A DNA stretch of 64,000 bases from Spirulinaceae cyanobacterium SM2_1_0 (GTDB taxonomy: Bacteria > Cyanobacteriota > Cyanobacteriia > Cyanobacteriales > Spirulinaceae): positions 1 to 64,000 of the forward strand of contig JAAUTY010000002.1 in assembly GCA_012031265.1 (NCBI GenBank), in the 5' to 3' direction. The notes beneath the pieces are model-generated. The model was not told the origin of the DNA. It saw only the letters and a program-made list of their open reading frames with translations, and did not search any database. Of this stretch, positions 26,584-34,612 are shown piece after piece. The position numbers and the translations under genes were made by a program. Each line of letters opens with the position of its first letter. Position 1 is the stretch's first letter.

Positions 26584-28293
26584 ATGGCGAGACTTGACTA
26601 TTTTGCCCCCGGTGTTTACATCGAAGAGGTGAATCGGGGCAGTCGTCCGATCGAAGGTGTGCCGACGGCTGTGGCTGGCTTTGTCGGCTTTACTGAAGAT
26701 GTACGCGGTGGCGCGGAACTCTTCAAGCCGATGCTGGTTACCACCTGGGATCAATACTTGCAGTACTTCGGCAAGCCGAATTCCGATGGTTTCACGAGTT
26801 TCAACGCCTATCTGCCCTTCACCATTTACGGGTGGTTCCTGAATGGTGGCGGTCGTTGCTGGATTACCAGCATCGGCACCCAACTGCCGGGCACGCCGAC
26901 GCCACCGCTGGCAGAAACAGGCACCCAGGTTGAGAACCGTGCCCGCCGTCCGAGCTTGCGTTTCTCCCTGAAGCAAGAGCCTGAAGATGCCCTTGCTGTC
27001 GGCGGCAGTAACGGATACCTGCCGGCTGCTGTGGACAACACGCTCAAGGTACGCATCTTTGAAAGTGAGCCGAAGCCAACCGAGGATGATGGCGATACAG
27101 AAGGCTCAGTCACCCGCGACTCTGGTGAATTTTTCTCGGTCGTCGTCTCGCAAGCTGGTGAGGAACTGGAGCGCTTCGAGCATATGTCGATGAATCCCGA
27201 CGTGGAAACGGCAGTCGCCGACTACGTTGTTTCGGCACTCGAATCCTCGGAATATGTTCTGGTCACCGACATCTCGCGCGCCGGTAGCGCGCTGTCACGC
27301 CGCCCGGCAAATGGTCTCTACGAAGTCAGCCCGCCGCCCCTTGCCCCGCGTCCCGAGACCTTCCCCGGTCAAGTGGAAGGGGTGCGTGATGACCGCACGG
27401 GCGTGCGCGGTCTGTTTGAAATCGATGAAATCACGATTCTAGCCTTCCCGGATCTGATGCGGATCTACGAAGCCGGCTTGATGACGCTGACGCAGATTCA
27501 TGGCGTCATGGAGCTGATGGTCAGTATGTGCGAAGGCGCTGCCGCGGGCGACTTGCCCAATCCGCCTAACCGCATGGTTGTGCTCGATCCGCCGCCTGAC
27601 CGCGTTAAGCCCCAAGATGTCAGCGAGTGGCTCGGTGAAGAGTTTGCCCGGCGATCGCAATTCGCGGCCCTCTACTACCCTTGGCTCTACGTGCCCAACC
27701 CCCGCAACCAAGGTCGTCCGATTGCCGTGCCCCCTTGCGGTCACGTCACGGGCGTCTGGTCGCGCACGGATGAAACTCGGGGTGTCTACAAAGCTCCCGC
27801 CAACGAAGTGCCCCGGGGCGTCATCGGTCTCGCCTACGACTGCAACTTCCGCGAGCAAGAGCTGCTCAACCCCCAAGGCATCAACTGCATCCGCACCTTC
27901 CCCAATCGTGGCATCCGCATCTGGGGCGCGCGCACACTGGTAGAGCCGGAAATCACCGAATGGCGCTACATCAACGTCCGTCGCTTGATGAGCTACATCG
28001 AGAAGTCGGTCGAGACCGGGACGCAATGGGCGGTCTTTGAACCCAACGACGAAGACCTCTGGTCGCGCGTGACCCGTACCGTCACCAACTTCTTGACCGA
28101 TCTTTGGCGTCAGGGTGCCCTCATGGGTGGCAGCCCGCGCGAAGCCTTCTATGTGAAGTGTGATAGTGCGCTGAATACACCAGACACAATGATCCTCGGT
28201 CGCCTGATTGTGGAAGTGGGCGTCGCGCCGGTACGTCCGGCTGAATTCGTCATCTTCCGCTTCAGCCAGTGGACGAGCCAAGACGAAGGCTAG
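26584..28293 (+). CDS. Contractile injection system sheath protein
   Basis: A 569-residue phage-tail-like sheath protein. The N-terminus DYFAPGVYIEEVNRGSRPIEG is the classic sheath start, with GVPTAVAGFVG after it. The C-terminal domain contains GVIGLAYDCNFREQELLN, NCIRTFPNRGIRIWGARTL, WRYINVRRLMSYIEKSVE and a final VAPVRPAEFVIFRFSQW. The middle (about 105-260) is a variable insertion with an acidic stretch, probably surface-exposed. The sheath contracts to drive the inner tube. It is the first gene of a same-strand run of eight or nine CIS genes; in cyanobacteria such systems can be thylakoid-anchored (tCIS). Confidence 0.92.
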   Translation: MARLDYFAPGVYIEEVNRGSRPIEGVPTAVAGFVGFTEDVRGGAELFKPMLVTTWDQYLQYFGKPNSDGFTSFNAYLPFTIYGWFLNGGGRCWITSIGTQLPGTPTPPLAETGTQVENRARRPSLRFSLKQEPEDALAVGGSNGYLPAAVDNTLKVRIFESEPKPTEDDGDTEGSVTRDSGEFFSVVVSQAGEELERFEHMSMNPDVETAVADYVVSALESSEYVLVTDISRAGSALSRRPANGLYEVSPPPLAPRPETFPGQVEGVRDDRTGVRGLFEIDEITILAFPDLMRIYEAGLMTLTQIHGVMELMVSMCEGAAAGDLPNPPNRMVVLDPPPDRVKPQDVSEWLGEEFARRSQFAALYYPWLYVPNPRNQGRPIAVPPCGHVTGVWSRTDETRGVYKAPANEVPRGVIGLAYDCNFREQELLNPQGINCIRTFPNRGIRIWGARTLVEPEITEWRYINVRRLMSYIEKSVETGTQWAVFEPNDEDLWSRVTRTVTNFLTDLWRQGALMGGSPREAFYVKCDSALNTPDTMILGRLIVEVGVAPVRPAEFVIFRFSQWTSQDEG

Positions 28294-28385
28294 ATTCAAT
28301 TGGTACTGGGAGAGTGATCGCCGACTACAGGTGATCGCTCTCGTTCCCTCTCTCAAGATCGCAAGCAATAAGGAGATAGTCAGCA

Positions 28386-28889
28386 ATGGCTGCTAACACA
28401 ACTGCCAGTCTCTTCTATATCGAATTTGAAGGTTTGGATCCGCTGCCGATCCGCAGTATCACCGAAGTCAAGTTTGAAGCCCAAGTCGCCGGTGCCGACA
28501 CCGAGATTGAGTCCACCAAAGGCGGCAGAACCCTGCGGCAAGCCACATCATCGGGCTTTCAAACCACCCCGTCGATGACCGTTGAGATCAACATGAGCGG
28601 CGACCAGCTCAGCGCCAGCCGCATTGTTTACGACTGGTTTAACGAGTCGCTGCCAGCTTCCGCACTGGGTAATGCTAACTGGGCGGGCGCGCGCAAGAGC
28701 ATCGGCATCACCGTCTATGATCCCGACGGTCAGACCCAGGTGATGCGCTGGGATGTTCGCAATGCTTGGGTCAAGAGCTATTCAATCGTTGATACCGATG
28801 CAGCGGGGAGCGATCTGATGGTGGAGTCCTACGAGTTTGTCGCTGAGGACATCACCAAGACCGTCGGTATGGAGCAAGCTGCCGCTTAG
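28386..28889 (+). CDS. CIS inner tube protein, paralogue 1
   Basis: A 167-residue gp19/Hcp-like tail-tube protein: IEFEGLDPLPIRSITEVKFE at the start and the conserved C-terminal RNAWVKSYSIVDTDAAGSDL. Such proteins form hexameric rings stacked inside the sheath. It is the closest tube gene to the sheath (92 bases), with GGAGA before the ATG. It differs from the next two paralogues in the segment SKGGRT-like (ESTKGGRTLRQATSSG). Whether it is the main tube or an initiator ring cannot be told from sequence. Confidence 0.85.
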   Translation: MAANTTASLFYIEFEGLDPLPIRSITEVKFEAQVAGADTEIESTKGGRTLRQATSSGFQTTPSMTVEINMSGDQLSASRIVYDWFNESLPASALGNANWAGARKSIGITVYDPDGQTQVMRWDVRNAWVKSYSIVDTDAAGSDLMVESYEFVAEDITKTVGMEQAAA

Positions 28890-28894
28890 TGATC

Positions 28895-28920
28895 GCTGAC
28901 TCATTGATCATTGATTCAGC
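28895..28920. promoter_or_regulatory. Imperfect palindrome between tube genes 1 and 2
   Basis: A 26-base near-perfect palindrome (GCTGACTCATTGATCATTGATTCAGC, in part) lies six bases past the tube 1 stop. It could form a hairpin that reduces read-through or protects the upstream mRNA, so that sheath and tube 1 are made in larger amounts than downstream parts. No T run follows, so it is not a classical terminator. Confidence 0.35.
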
Positions 28921-28994
28921 CTAGCGAGACGCGAGCAAGAATGCGTCTGCTGGCCCGCCAAAATTTGTCCATCCACACATAGAGTTTTAAACCC

Positions 28995-29486
28995 ATGGCA
29001 CAAACCCCGGAATATTTAACCTCCTCCAAGTTCTACTTTGAACTCAGCGGCGGCGCGGTTGGCCCGATGCAGCTCCTGCCGGTCAAGAAGGTCAGCGGCG
29101 TCAGCATCACCGTCAACCCGGCGGGTGAAGGGGAATCTGCGGGCGTCACCAAGGGCGCTGTCAGCGACGTCCAAACCACTGTCGCGGGCGTGTCCACTAA
29201 TAATGTGACGCTGGAATTCAACGCTGATCCTCGCAATGATGTTCTCCAGCGCTGGTTCCGCTCCGTTCACGCCACCGCCAAGCAAGGGGGCGCGACCGAT
29301 TGGGAAACCAACCGCTGCGAAGCCTCACTCGTGGTCTACAAGTTGAACAACGAAGAGGGTGCCCGCTTCAACTTCGTCGATGCGATTCCGGTCAACTACA
29401 CCACCACCAAGCTGGAGGCCGGTAGCACAGAGCTATTCGGCGAGAGCGTCGAGATCTACCACGCTGGTCTGAATCGCGTCAAGTAG
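28995..29486 (+). CDS. CIS inner tube protein, paralogue 2
   Basis: A 163-residue tail-tube protein with YLTSSKFYFELSGGAVGPMQ at its start and an LNNEEGARFNFVDAIPVNY C-terminal strand pair. It shares the start MAQTPE and the NNxEEGARF motif with paralogue 3, so these two probably arose by a recent duplication. In related systems several tube paralogues form the main tube and the initiator rings next to the baseplate. Confidence 0.85.
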   Translation: MAQTPEYLTSSKFYFELSGGAVGPMQLLPVKKVSGVSITVNPAGEGESAGVTKGAVSDVQTTVAGVSTNNVTLEFNADPRNDVLQRWFRSVHATAKQGGATDWETNRCEASLVVYKLNNEEGARFNFVDAIPVNYTTTKLEAGSTELFGESVEIYHAGLNRVK

Positions 29487-29526
29487 TCACATGACTCACG
29501 CAACATCGTAACTCGTAGGTCAAGCC

Positions 29527-30033
29527 ATGGCACAGACGCCGGAAATCCTCACTAACTCCCGCTTTTACGTCGGGCTATCCCTGGATGGCAGCCAAGACCC
29601 GGTTGATGCCTTCTTTCGCGAATGCAAGGGCTTCAAGTACAGCCAGGAAGTGGTTGAAATCCAGGAGGTTGCTCCCGAGGCTTGGGGATCTGCGGATGCC
29701 AGCGCCAAGATGGGTCGCTTGGTGACGACCAAGCTGCCGGGGCAAATAAAGTTGAATAACTTCACCCTCGTGCGGAGTCTGACTGCTTCGCAGACGATCT
29801 GGAAATGGATCAAAGCGGTTCAGGAAGGCGGCTGGGCGCAACAACGCCGTAATGGCTTCCTGGTGGTCTACCGCAACAATGCGGAGGAGGGGGCGCGGTT
29901 TGTGTTTGAAAATGCTTGGCCGACGAGTTACAAATTTTCAGATGTCAAGGCAGGCGGGAGCGATCTGGCGATCGAAGAGCTGGAGATTGCCTGTGAACTC
30001 TTTGAGCGGGTCGAGTTGTCTGATGAGAGCTAG
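29527..30033 (+). CDS. CIS inner tube protein, paralogue 3
   Basis: A 168-residue tail-tube protein. It begins MAQTPEILTNSRFYVGLSL, has FFRECKGFKYSQEVVEIQE typical of gp19-like proteins that contact the baseplate, and ends with NNAEEGARFVFENAWPTSYK and AIEELEIACELFERVEL. The 'ECKGF' segment is the form often seen in tube-initiator proteins (Afp5-like), so this may be the ring that joins tube and hub; this is an inference. Only 40 bases separate it from paralogue 2. Confidence 0.85.
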   Translation: MAQTPEILTNSRFYVGLSLDGSQDPVDAFFRECKGFKYSQEVVEIQEVAPEAWGSADASAKMGRLVTTKLPGQIKLNNFTLVRSLTASQTIWKWIKAVQEGGWAQQRRNGFLVVYRNNAEEGARFVFENAWPTSYKFSDVKAGGSDLAIEELEIACELFERVELSDES

Positions 30034-30086
30034 AGAGAGCGAGATGGCGATTAAGCTAGTCTGTGTGACTAGGTTAGAGTCCGCCG

Positions 30087-30389
30087 ATGATGCAAACCGA
30101 GTTTGAATTTACCCTGCCCAAGGGCTATCTGGATGCCAACGAGAATCTCCATCGCACGGGGGTTATGCGTCTGGCGCGAGCGATGGATGAGATTGTGCCG
30201 ATGAATGATCCGCGCGTGAAGATGAATCCGGCTTATGCCACGGTCGTCATTCTCGCGCGTGTCATTGTTAAGCTGGGGGCACTGGAAGAGGTGACCCCAG
30301 CCGTGATTGAGGGAATGTTTGCGGGTGACCTGGACTACTTGCAGAAGTTCTACCGGCAGATCAATGGTCTGGAGGAGGAACAAGCATGA
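30087..30389 (+). CDS. Small CIS/phage-tail assembly-type protein
   Basis: A 100-residue acidic protein: EFEFTLPKGYLDANENLHRT, GVMRLARAMDEIVPMNDPRV, and a helical end AGDLDYLQKFYRQIN. This small protein is a regular member of extracellular CIS loci, placed between the tube genes and the DUF4255 gene, and looks like tail-assembly chaperones of phages. Its stop overlaps the next start codon (ATGA at 30386-30389), so the two are coupled. A second ATG at 30090 is an equally possible start. Confidence 0.75.
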   Translation: MMQTEFEFTLPKGYLDANENLHRTGVMRLARAMDEIVPMNDPRVKMNPAYATVVILARVIVKLGALEEVTPAVIEGMFAGDLDYLQKFYRQINGLEEEQA

Positions 30390-30832
30390 ATGAGCTAGCG
30401 GTGATCGCCTTCGAGCTGCCCCAAGGCTTATTGACCGCCGATGGTCGCCTGCACCGCAACGGCGAACTCCGGCTCGCAACGGGCGCTGACGAACTCTATG
30501 TCAGCCGCCACCCCCAAGTCCGCGCCAACCCCGCCGCCGCTCCCTTAGTCACGCTGGCAGCCACCCTGCTGCGATTGGGGGATTGGGCACACCCATCGAT
30601 TGACCAGGTTGGTAGCCTGTTCTTGGCTGATTTTGAGTACTTAATTGCCGTTTTCAACCGTTGCAACCCTCAAGCGACGCGGCGCTTGGGGGAGTGGCGG
30701 GCTACCCGGTCGAACGGCTCTACCGGGAAGTGGCCCTCATTGCTTATCACTTCCACTGGAGCCGTGCTGAAATCCTCGCCCTCGACCACGCCGAGCGTCT
30801 GCGGTGGGTGCAAGAAATCTTGGCAATTTTGA
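30386..30832 (+). CDS. Second assembly-type protein; frame overlaps DUF6760 ORF
   Basis: The first about 100 residues are a paralogue of the preceding protein: ELPQGLLTADGRLHRNGELR, ATGADELYVSRHPQVRANPA and FLADFEYLIAVFNRCNP. After about residue 102 the frame continues as Ser/Thr-rich sequence without protein character (NGSTGKWPSLLITSTG), while the DUF6760 domain is encoded in the -1 frame over the same bases. The switch lies at a run of five G (30688-30692). A -1 slip there joins both into one protein of about 159 residues. Without the slip, a 148-residue protein with a random tail results. Confidence 0.65.
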   Translation: MNELAVIAFELPQGLLTADGRLHRNGELRLATGADELYVSRHPQVRANPAAAPLVTLAATLLRLGDWAHPSIDQVGSLFLADFEYLIAVFNRCNPQATRRLGEWRATRSNGSTGKWPSLLITSTGAVLKSSPSTTPSVCGGCKKSWQF

Positions 30833-30864
30833 AGCGGCAACCTGCCCCCAACTCTGATGAGTAA
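30661..30864 (+). CDS. DUF6760 family small CIS protein
   Basis: The frame carries the DUF6760 signature: GYPVERLYREVALIAYHFHW, then ILALDHAERLRWVQEI. DUF6760 proteins (about 60 residues) accompany nearly all extracellular CIS loci, role unknown, perhaps with the assembly-type protein. Starts available are TTG 30661 or GTG 30694; neither has a clear separate ribosome site, so it is probably expressed by coupling or by frameshift from the upstream ORF. Its stop overlaps the DUF4255 start (ATGAGTAA at 30857-30864). Confidence 0.7.
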   Translation: MQPSSDAALGGVAGYPVERLYREVALIAYHFHWSRAEILALDHAERLRWVQEILAILKRQPAPNSDE

Positions 30865-32182
30865 CTACCTGGCGATCGCCACCGTCACTGCGACCCTACA
30901 ACGCCTCTTGCAGGCGAGCATTCAGGCGGATGTAAGCGGGGCACGGGTAACGACGATTCGTCCTGAATATCTCGAGAGTGGCGCGCCTGAGTCTGGGGTC
31001 AATCTTTTTCTGTATCAGATCGAAACCAACCCCGCCTGGGGCAACTCGCACACCCCCGCCCGGCAGCGACGCGGCGAAGTCTCACGCCAGTCGCAAGCGG
31101 CTCTGGACTTGCACTACCTCTTCAGCTTCTATGGCAACGACGTGGAGCTAGAGCCACAACGCCTACTGGGTAGTGTGATTCGTACCCTAGAAGATTCCGG
31201 CAACCTGACTGCTGATCTGATCCGCGACACCACCACGGACAGCAGCTACGCCTACCTGGCTGACTCCGACCTCGCTGACCAACCCGATGCCATCCGGGTC
31301 GAGATGGGTGATCTCGATCTCGAAGACATGACGGGTTTGTGGGGCAGCTTTTTCCAAATTCCCTACGTGCTCTCGGTTGCCTACAAAGTGACCGTAGTGC
31401 TGCTCGAAGGCGACACCCCCGCCGAACGGGCGTTGCCAGTCGGCAGCACCCAGCCGAGCCTCGCTCCCTTTGGCAATCGGCCGGTTGTGAGCCAAGTGCT
31501 GCCTGCTGCCGGTCGCTACCAGCCCGTTGCCCGCAATAGCATCCTTATCATTCGGGGTCGTAACCTCGCCGCCGCGCAAACGCGCGTCCGCATCGGCTCC
31601 GTGCTGGTGACGCCGCCGCGCGTGAGCAATGCTCAGATTGTCTTGCCCTTGGAGCTAGTGCCGAGCGAGGCTCTACGGGCGGGTGTCCAGAGTGTGCAAG
31701 TCGTGCATCAGTCCCAGGCGGTCAGTCCGGTGGAACGCCGTCGCGCTCAGCCAGCCAATGGCAGTGGCGCTCTGAGCACCTTGCGGGAGACGCAACCGGC
31801 GCTGGCGATTGAATCCAATGTTGAAGCCTTTGTGCTGCGCCCGACGATCGTGACCCTGGCGGCGCGCGACCTGGAGGAGAGCGATCGCGAAGGCTTTGAC
31901 GGTCGCATCGAAGTCACCGCCGATCTCACCATCGGCGCGGCGCAGTCGGTCGCCCTTGTGCTCAACCAGCGGGCTGCCAGCGAACCCGCGACCTATCAGT
32001 TTACGGCGAGCAAACGTGAAGAAGACGGTTTTACGGTGGTGATCGCCATTCGCGATGTCAAACCCGGTCAATATCTGGCGCGGCTGTTGGTAGACGGTGC
32101 CGAAAGCTTGTTGAATCAAGACCGCGATCCCCAAAGCCCGACGTTTGAGCAGTACATCAGTCCCTTGCTCCAGATTGGCTAG
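30857..32182 (+). CDS. DUF4255 protein, CIS tube terminator/cap (Afp16/Pvc16-like)
   Basis: A 441-residue protein. The first about 190 residues form the DUF4255 domain (IATVTATLQRLLQASIQ, GVNLFLYQIETNPAWGNS, LDLHYLFSFYGNDVELEPQ), known from Afp16/Pvc16, the protein that caps and ends the tube and sheath. The remaining 250 residues include a TIG/IPT-like immunoglobulin fold (SILIIRGRNLA) and further beta domains, longer than Afp16 itself, as in cyanobacterial and actinobacterial systems. Its start overlaps the DUF6760 stop, and its stop is 11 bases before the ATPase start. Confidence 0.85.
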   Translation: MSNYLAIATVTATLQRLLQASIQADVSGARVTTIRPEYLESGAPESGVNLFLYQIETNPAWGNSHTPARQRRGEVSRQSQAALDLHYLFSFYGNDVELEPQRLLGSVIRTLEDSGNLTADLIRDTTTDSSYAYLADSDLADQPDAIRVEMGDLDLEDMTGLWGSFFQIPYVLSVAYKVTVVLLEGDTPAERALPVGSTQPSLAPFGNRPVVSQVLPAAGRYQPVARNSILIIRGRNLAAAQTRVRIGSVLVTPPRVSNAQIVLPLELVPSEALRAGVQSVQVVHQSQAVSPVERRRAQPANGSGALSTLRETQPALAIESNVEAFVLRPTIVTLAARDLEESDREGFDGRIEVTADLTIGAAQSVALVLNQRAASEPATYQFTASKREEDGFTVVIAIRDVKPGQYLARLLVDGAESLLNQDRDPQSPTFEQYISPLLQIG

Positions 32183-32193
32183 CGGAGAAACCT

Positions 32194-34359
32194 ATGGCGA
32201 GTGCCCCACCCCCCACGGCTGGCCAGCGCCAGCGTAAGCCAGGTTCTCCAACGGCCAAGGCGGCAAAACCGCGCTCCCAGGCCGCGACCAAGCGCCCGGA
32301 ATCCACTCCCATCGCTCGCGATCGCACCTGGCAAACCTTCAACCAACGCTATCTAACCAGCGTCCTGCAACCCTTGGGCGCGGCCCTTGCCCAACAGGCG
32401 CATCGCCAAGCTCAAGTGCCGTTGCCTCGCCAGTCGCAACCCCAGAGCACGGCTCTGTACCGCTGGCAGCTCGAAATTGACCTGACCCACTATCTGCTAG
32501 GGGCGCTGGTCTTGGACGTACCCGCCTTGACAGCGATTTGCCATCGCTTTGAGCTGTCGGCCTTTGAGCGCGATCTGCTCCTCCTGTGTGCGGGTGTCGA
32601 GCTGGAAGCGACTTGGGCACCCCTCTGCGCGGCGGCTCAAGGCGACCCGCAACGCACCTATCCTACCTTCAGCCTCGTACTTGCCATTTTGCCCAACCCG
32701 CACTGGCGAGCGATCTCCCCAGACGGGCCGCTGCGGCGCTGGCAACTGCTCACCGTTGATACCAGCCCCAATCGCCAACTCACCCACAGCCCGCTGAAAA
32801 TCGACGAGCGATTGTTGCACAGTCTGCTCGGCATGACGGTCATGGACGAGCGCTTGCTAAACCTCGTCGAGCCAATCGAGACCGCCGATCCCCTCGTGCC
32901 CTCGCAGCAGGCCGTGGCTCAACAACTGATTGCCGCCTGGAAAAATGCCCCCGATGGTCGCGCTCGACCCGTGCTACAACTCTGCGGCGATGACCGCAGC
33001 GGCAAACAGGCGATCGCCCGAGCCGTCTGTCAGCATTTTCAACTGCCCCTCTACCGGCTGAATGTCAATATGTTGCCGACCGCTCCCCAAGAGCTGTACC
33101 AACTGCTGCGGCTGTGGGAGCGCGAGTATCGCCTCGCCCCCTGTGTCCTGCTGCTGGACTGCAATAGTGGCGATCGCAATGATGGTGCGCGGGAAGCAGC
33201 AATTTCCTACTGGCTAGAACATCTAGATGCGGCGTTATTGCTCACCGTGCGCGATCGCCGCCCACCGCAACAGCGCCCGCTGCTCGGCTTCGATGTCGGC
33301 ATGCCCAATTCCAAAGAACAACACCAGCTCTGGTGCGACAGCCTTGGTGAGCAGGCAGTGACCACCCTCAACGGTCACATCGACACGCTGGTCTCGCAGT
33401 TCAACCTCACCGCCCCGGTCATCCGCGCCACCAGCGCCACCGCTCTCAACCAACACGCCCAGCAGAGCCAGCAAAACGGCAAAACCGGCAGATCCCTGCC
33501 TCTGGAACGCGCCCTCTGGCAAGCCTGCCGCACCCAAGCCCGTCCCCACCTTGATGACCTAGCACAGCGCATTACCTCCCAGTCGCAATGGGACGACCTG
33601 ATCTTGCCAGAAGGGCAAAAAATCGTCCTACGCGAACTCGCCGCCCACGTCCGCCAGCGCGCCAAAGTTTATGAAAAATGGGGCTTCGGCGGCGACTCGG
33701 GGCGCGGCTTGGGGATCAGCGCCCTGTTTGCGGGCGCGAGCGGCACCGGCAAAACGATGGCGGCGGATGTCTTGGCGAACGAGCTGAAACTTGACCTCTA
33801 CCGCATCGATCTCAGCTCGGTAGTGAGCAAGTACATCGGCGAGACGGAAAAAAATCTGCGGCGCGTGTTTGATGCCGCTGAGACCGGCGGGGCGATTCTG
33901 CTCTTCGATGAAGCCGACGCTCTCTTTGGCAAACGATCAGAAGTCAAAGATTCCCACGATCGCCACGCCAATATCGAGGTCAGCTACCTATTGCAACGCA
34001 TGGAGTCCTATCGCGGCCTCGCCATCCTCACCACCAACCTCCGCGACGCCCTCGACCAAGCCTTTCTGCGCCGCATCCGCTTTAGCGTCCGTTTCCCCTT
34101 CCCCGATGCTGAACAGCGAGCGGCGATTTGGCAGCGAGTATTCCCCAAGAAAACGCCGACCGAGGGCCTGGATATGAAAAAACTGGCGCGTCTCGGCGTC
34201 GCCGGTGGCAATATCCGCAATATCGCCCTCAATGCCGCCTTTCTCGCCGCCGATGCCGGGGAGCCAGTGCAGATGAAGCACATTCTGCTCTCAGCCAAGA
34301 GTGAGTATCTGAAGCTGGAGAAGCCGATGACCGACGCCGAGATCAAAGGCTGGGTTTGA
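32194..34359 (+). CDS. AAA+ ATPase of the contractile injection system (Afp15/Pvc15-like)
   Basis: A 721-residue protein. A basic, Ala/Pro-rich N-terminus (1-45) precedes a helical domain (50-240), a degenerate AAA module with CGDDRSGKQAIA near 266 and VLLLDCNSGD, and a complete C-terminal AAA+ module: Walker A GASGTGKTM near 514, Walker B ILLFDEADALFGKRSEVKD near 568, and RRIRFSVRFPFPD carrying the arginine finger. This ATPase is found in all extracellular CIS loci and is thought to act in assembly or effector loading. It is the last gene of the operon here. Confidence 0.92.
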   Translation: MASAPPPTAGQRQRKPGSPTAKAAKPRSQAATKRPESTPIARDRTWQTFNQRYLTSVLQPLGAALAQQAHRQAQVPLPRQSQPQSTALYRWQLEIDLTHYLLGALVLDVPALTAICHRFELSAFERDLLLLCAGVELEATWAPLCAAAQGDPQRTYPTFSLVLAILPNPHWRAISPDGPLRRWQLLTVDTSPNRQLTHSPLKIDERLLHSLLGMTVMDERLLNLVEPIETADPLVPSQQAVAQQLIAAWKNAPDGRARPVLQLCGDDRSGKQAIARAVCQHFQLPLYRLNVNMLPTAPQELYQLLRLWEREYRLAPCVLLLDCNSGDRNDGAREAAISYWLEHLDAALLLTVRDRRPPQQRPLLGFDVGMPNSKEQHQLWCDSLGEQAVTTLNGHIDTLVSQFNLTAPVIRATSATALNQHAQQSQQNGKTGRSLPLERALWQACRTQARPHLDDLAQRITSQSQWDDLILPEGQKIVLRELAAHVRQRAKVYEKWGFGGDSGRGLGISALFAGASGTGKTMAADVLANELKLDLYRIDLSSVVSKYIGETEKNLRRVFDAAETGGAILLFDEADALFGKRSEVKDSHDRHANIEVSYLLQRMESYRGLAILTTNLRDALDQAFLRRIRFSVRFPFPDAEQRAAIWQRVFPKKTPTEGLDMKKLARLGVAGGNIRNIALNAAFLAADAGEPVQMKHILLSAKSEYLKLEKPMTDAEIKGWV

Positions 34360-34380
34360 GCGCGTGCGATCATCGGGGAG

Positions 34381-34463
34381 TGGTCGATATGGGCAGCTCT
34401 GCATTTTGTCTTCGATCGGGAACCAGTGGAGATTATCCAATGGAACAATCACTGGACTGCTAC
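34381..34463 (+). pseudogene. Possible xisH 3' remnant
   Basis: A short frame just before the xisI remnant reads LHFVFDREPVEIIQWNN, resembling the C-terminal strand pair of XisH (usually ending VFDPxxEvIvqWi). It overlaps the following xisI start, as intact xisH-xisI pairs do. The rest of xisH is absent. The fragment is short, so the call relies on position. Confidence 0.4.
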
Positions 34464-34553
34464 CGAGCAATCGCCCGAGCGACAATTGAGAAGTACGCGA
34501 CCTATCAGCCAAGCCACGGCGAGATTGAGTTGCAAGCGCTGTGCGAGAGCTAG
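34440..34553 (+). pseudogene. Truncated xisI (fdxN excision controlling factor family)
   Basis: A 37-residue frame from ATG 34440 with LDCYRAIARATIEKYATYQP and SHGEIELQ, matching the first third of XisI. It stops early at 34551. Intact XisI has about 110 residues. XisH and XisI were described as controlling factors for excision of the fdxN element in heterocystous cyanobacteria, but the pair is widespread and often multiplied. Here it is a dead remnant directly downstream of the CIS operon, marking a likely recombination point. Confidence 0.55.
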
Positions 34554-34612
34554 CGCGATCGCCGCGTCCACAGTGTCGTATTGCATGACTCCTGCTACCA
34601 AAATTTTTAGCC

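Noticed and set aside
27439-28386. Long minus-strand open frame opposite the sheath gene
   Set aside because: Antisense shadow of the sheath gene; no independent motif.
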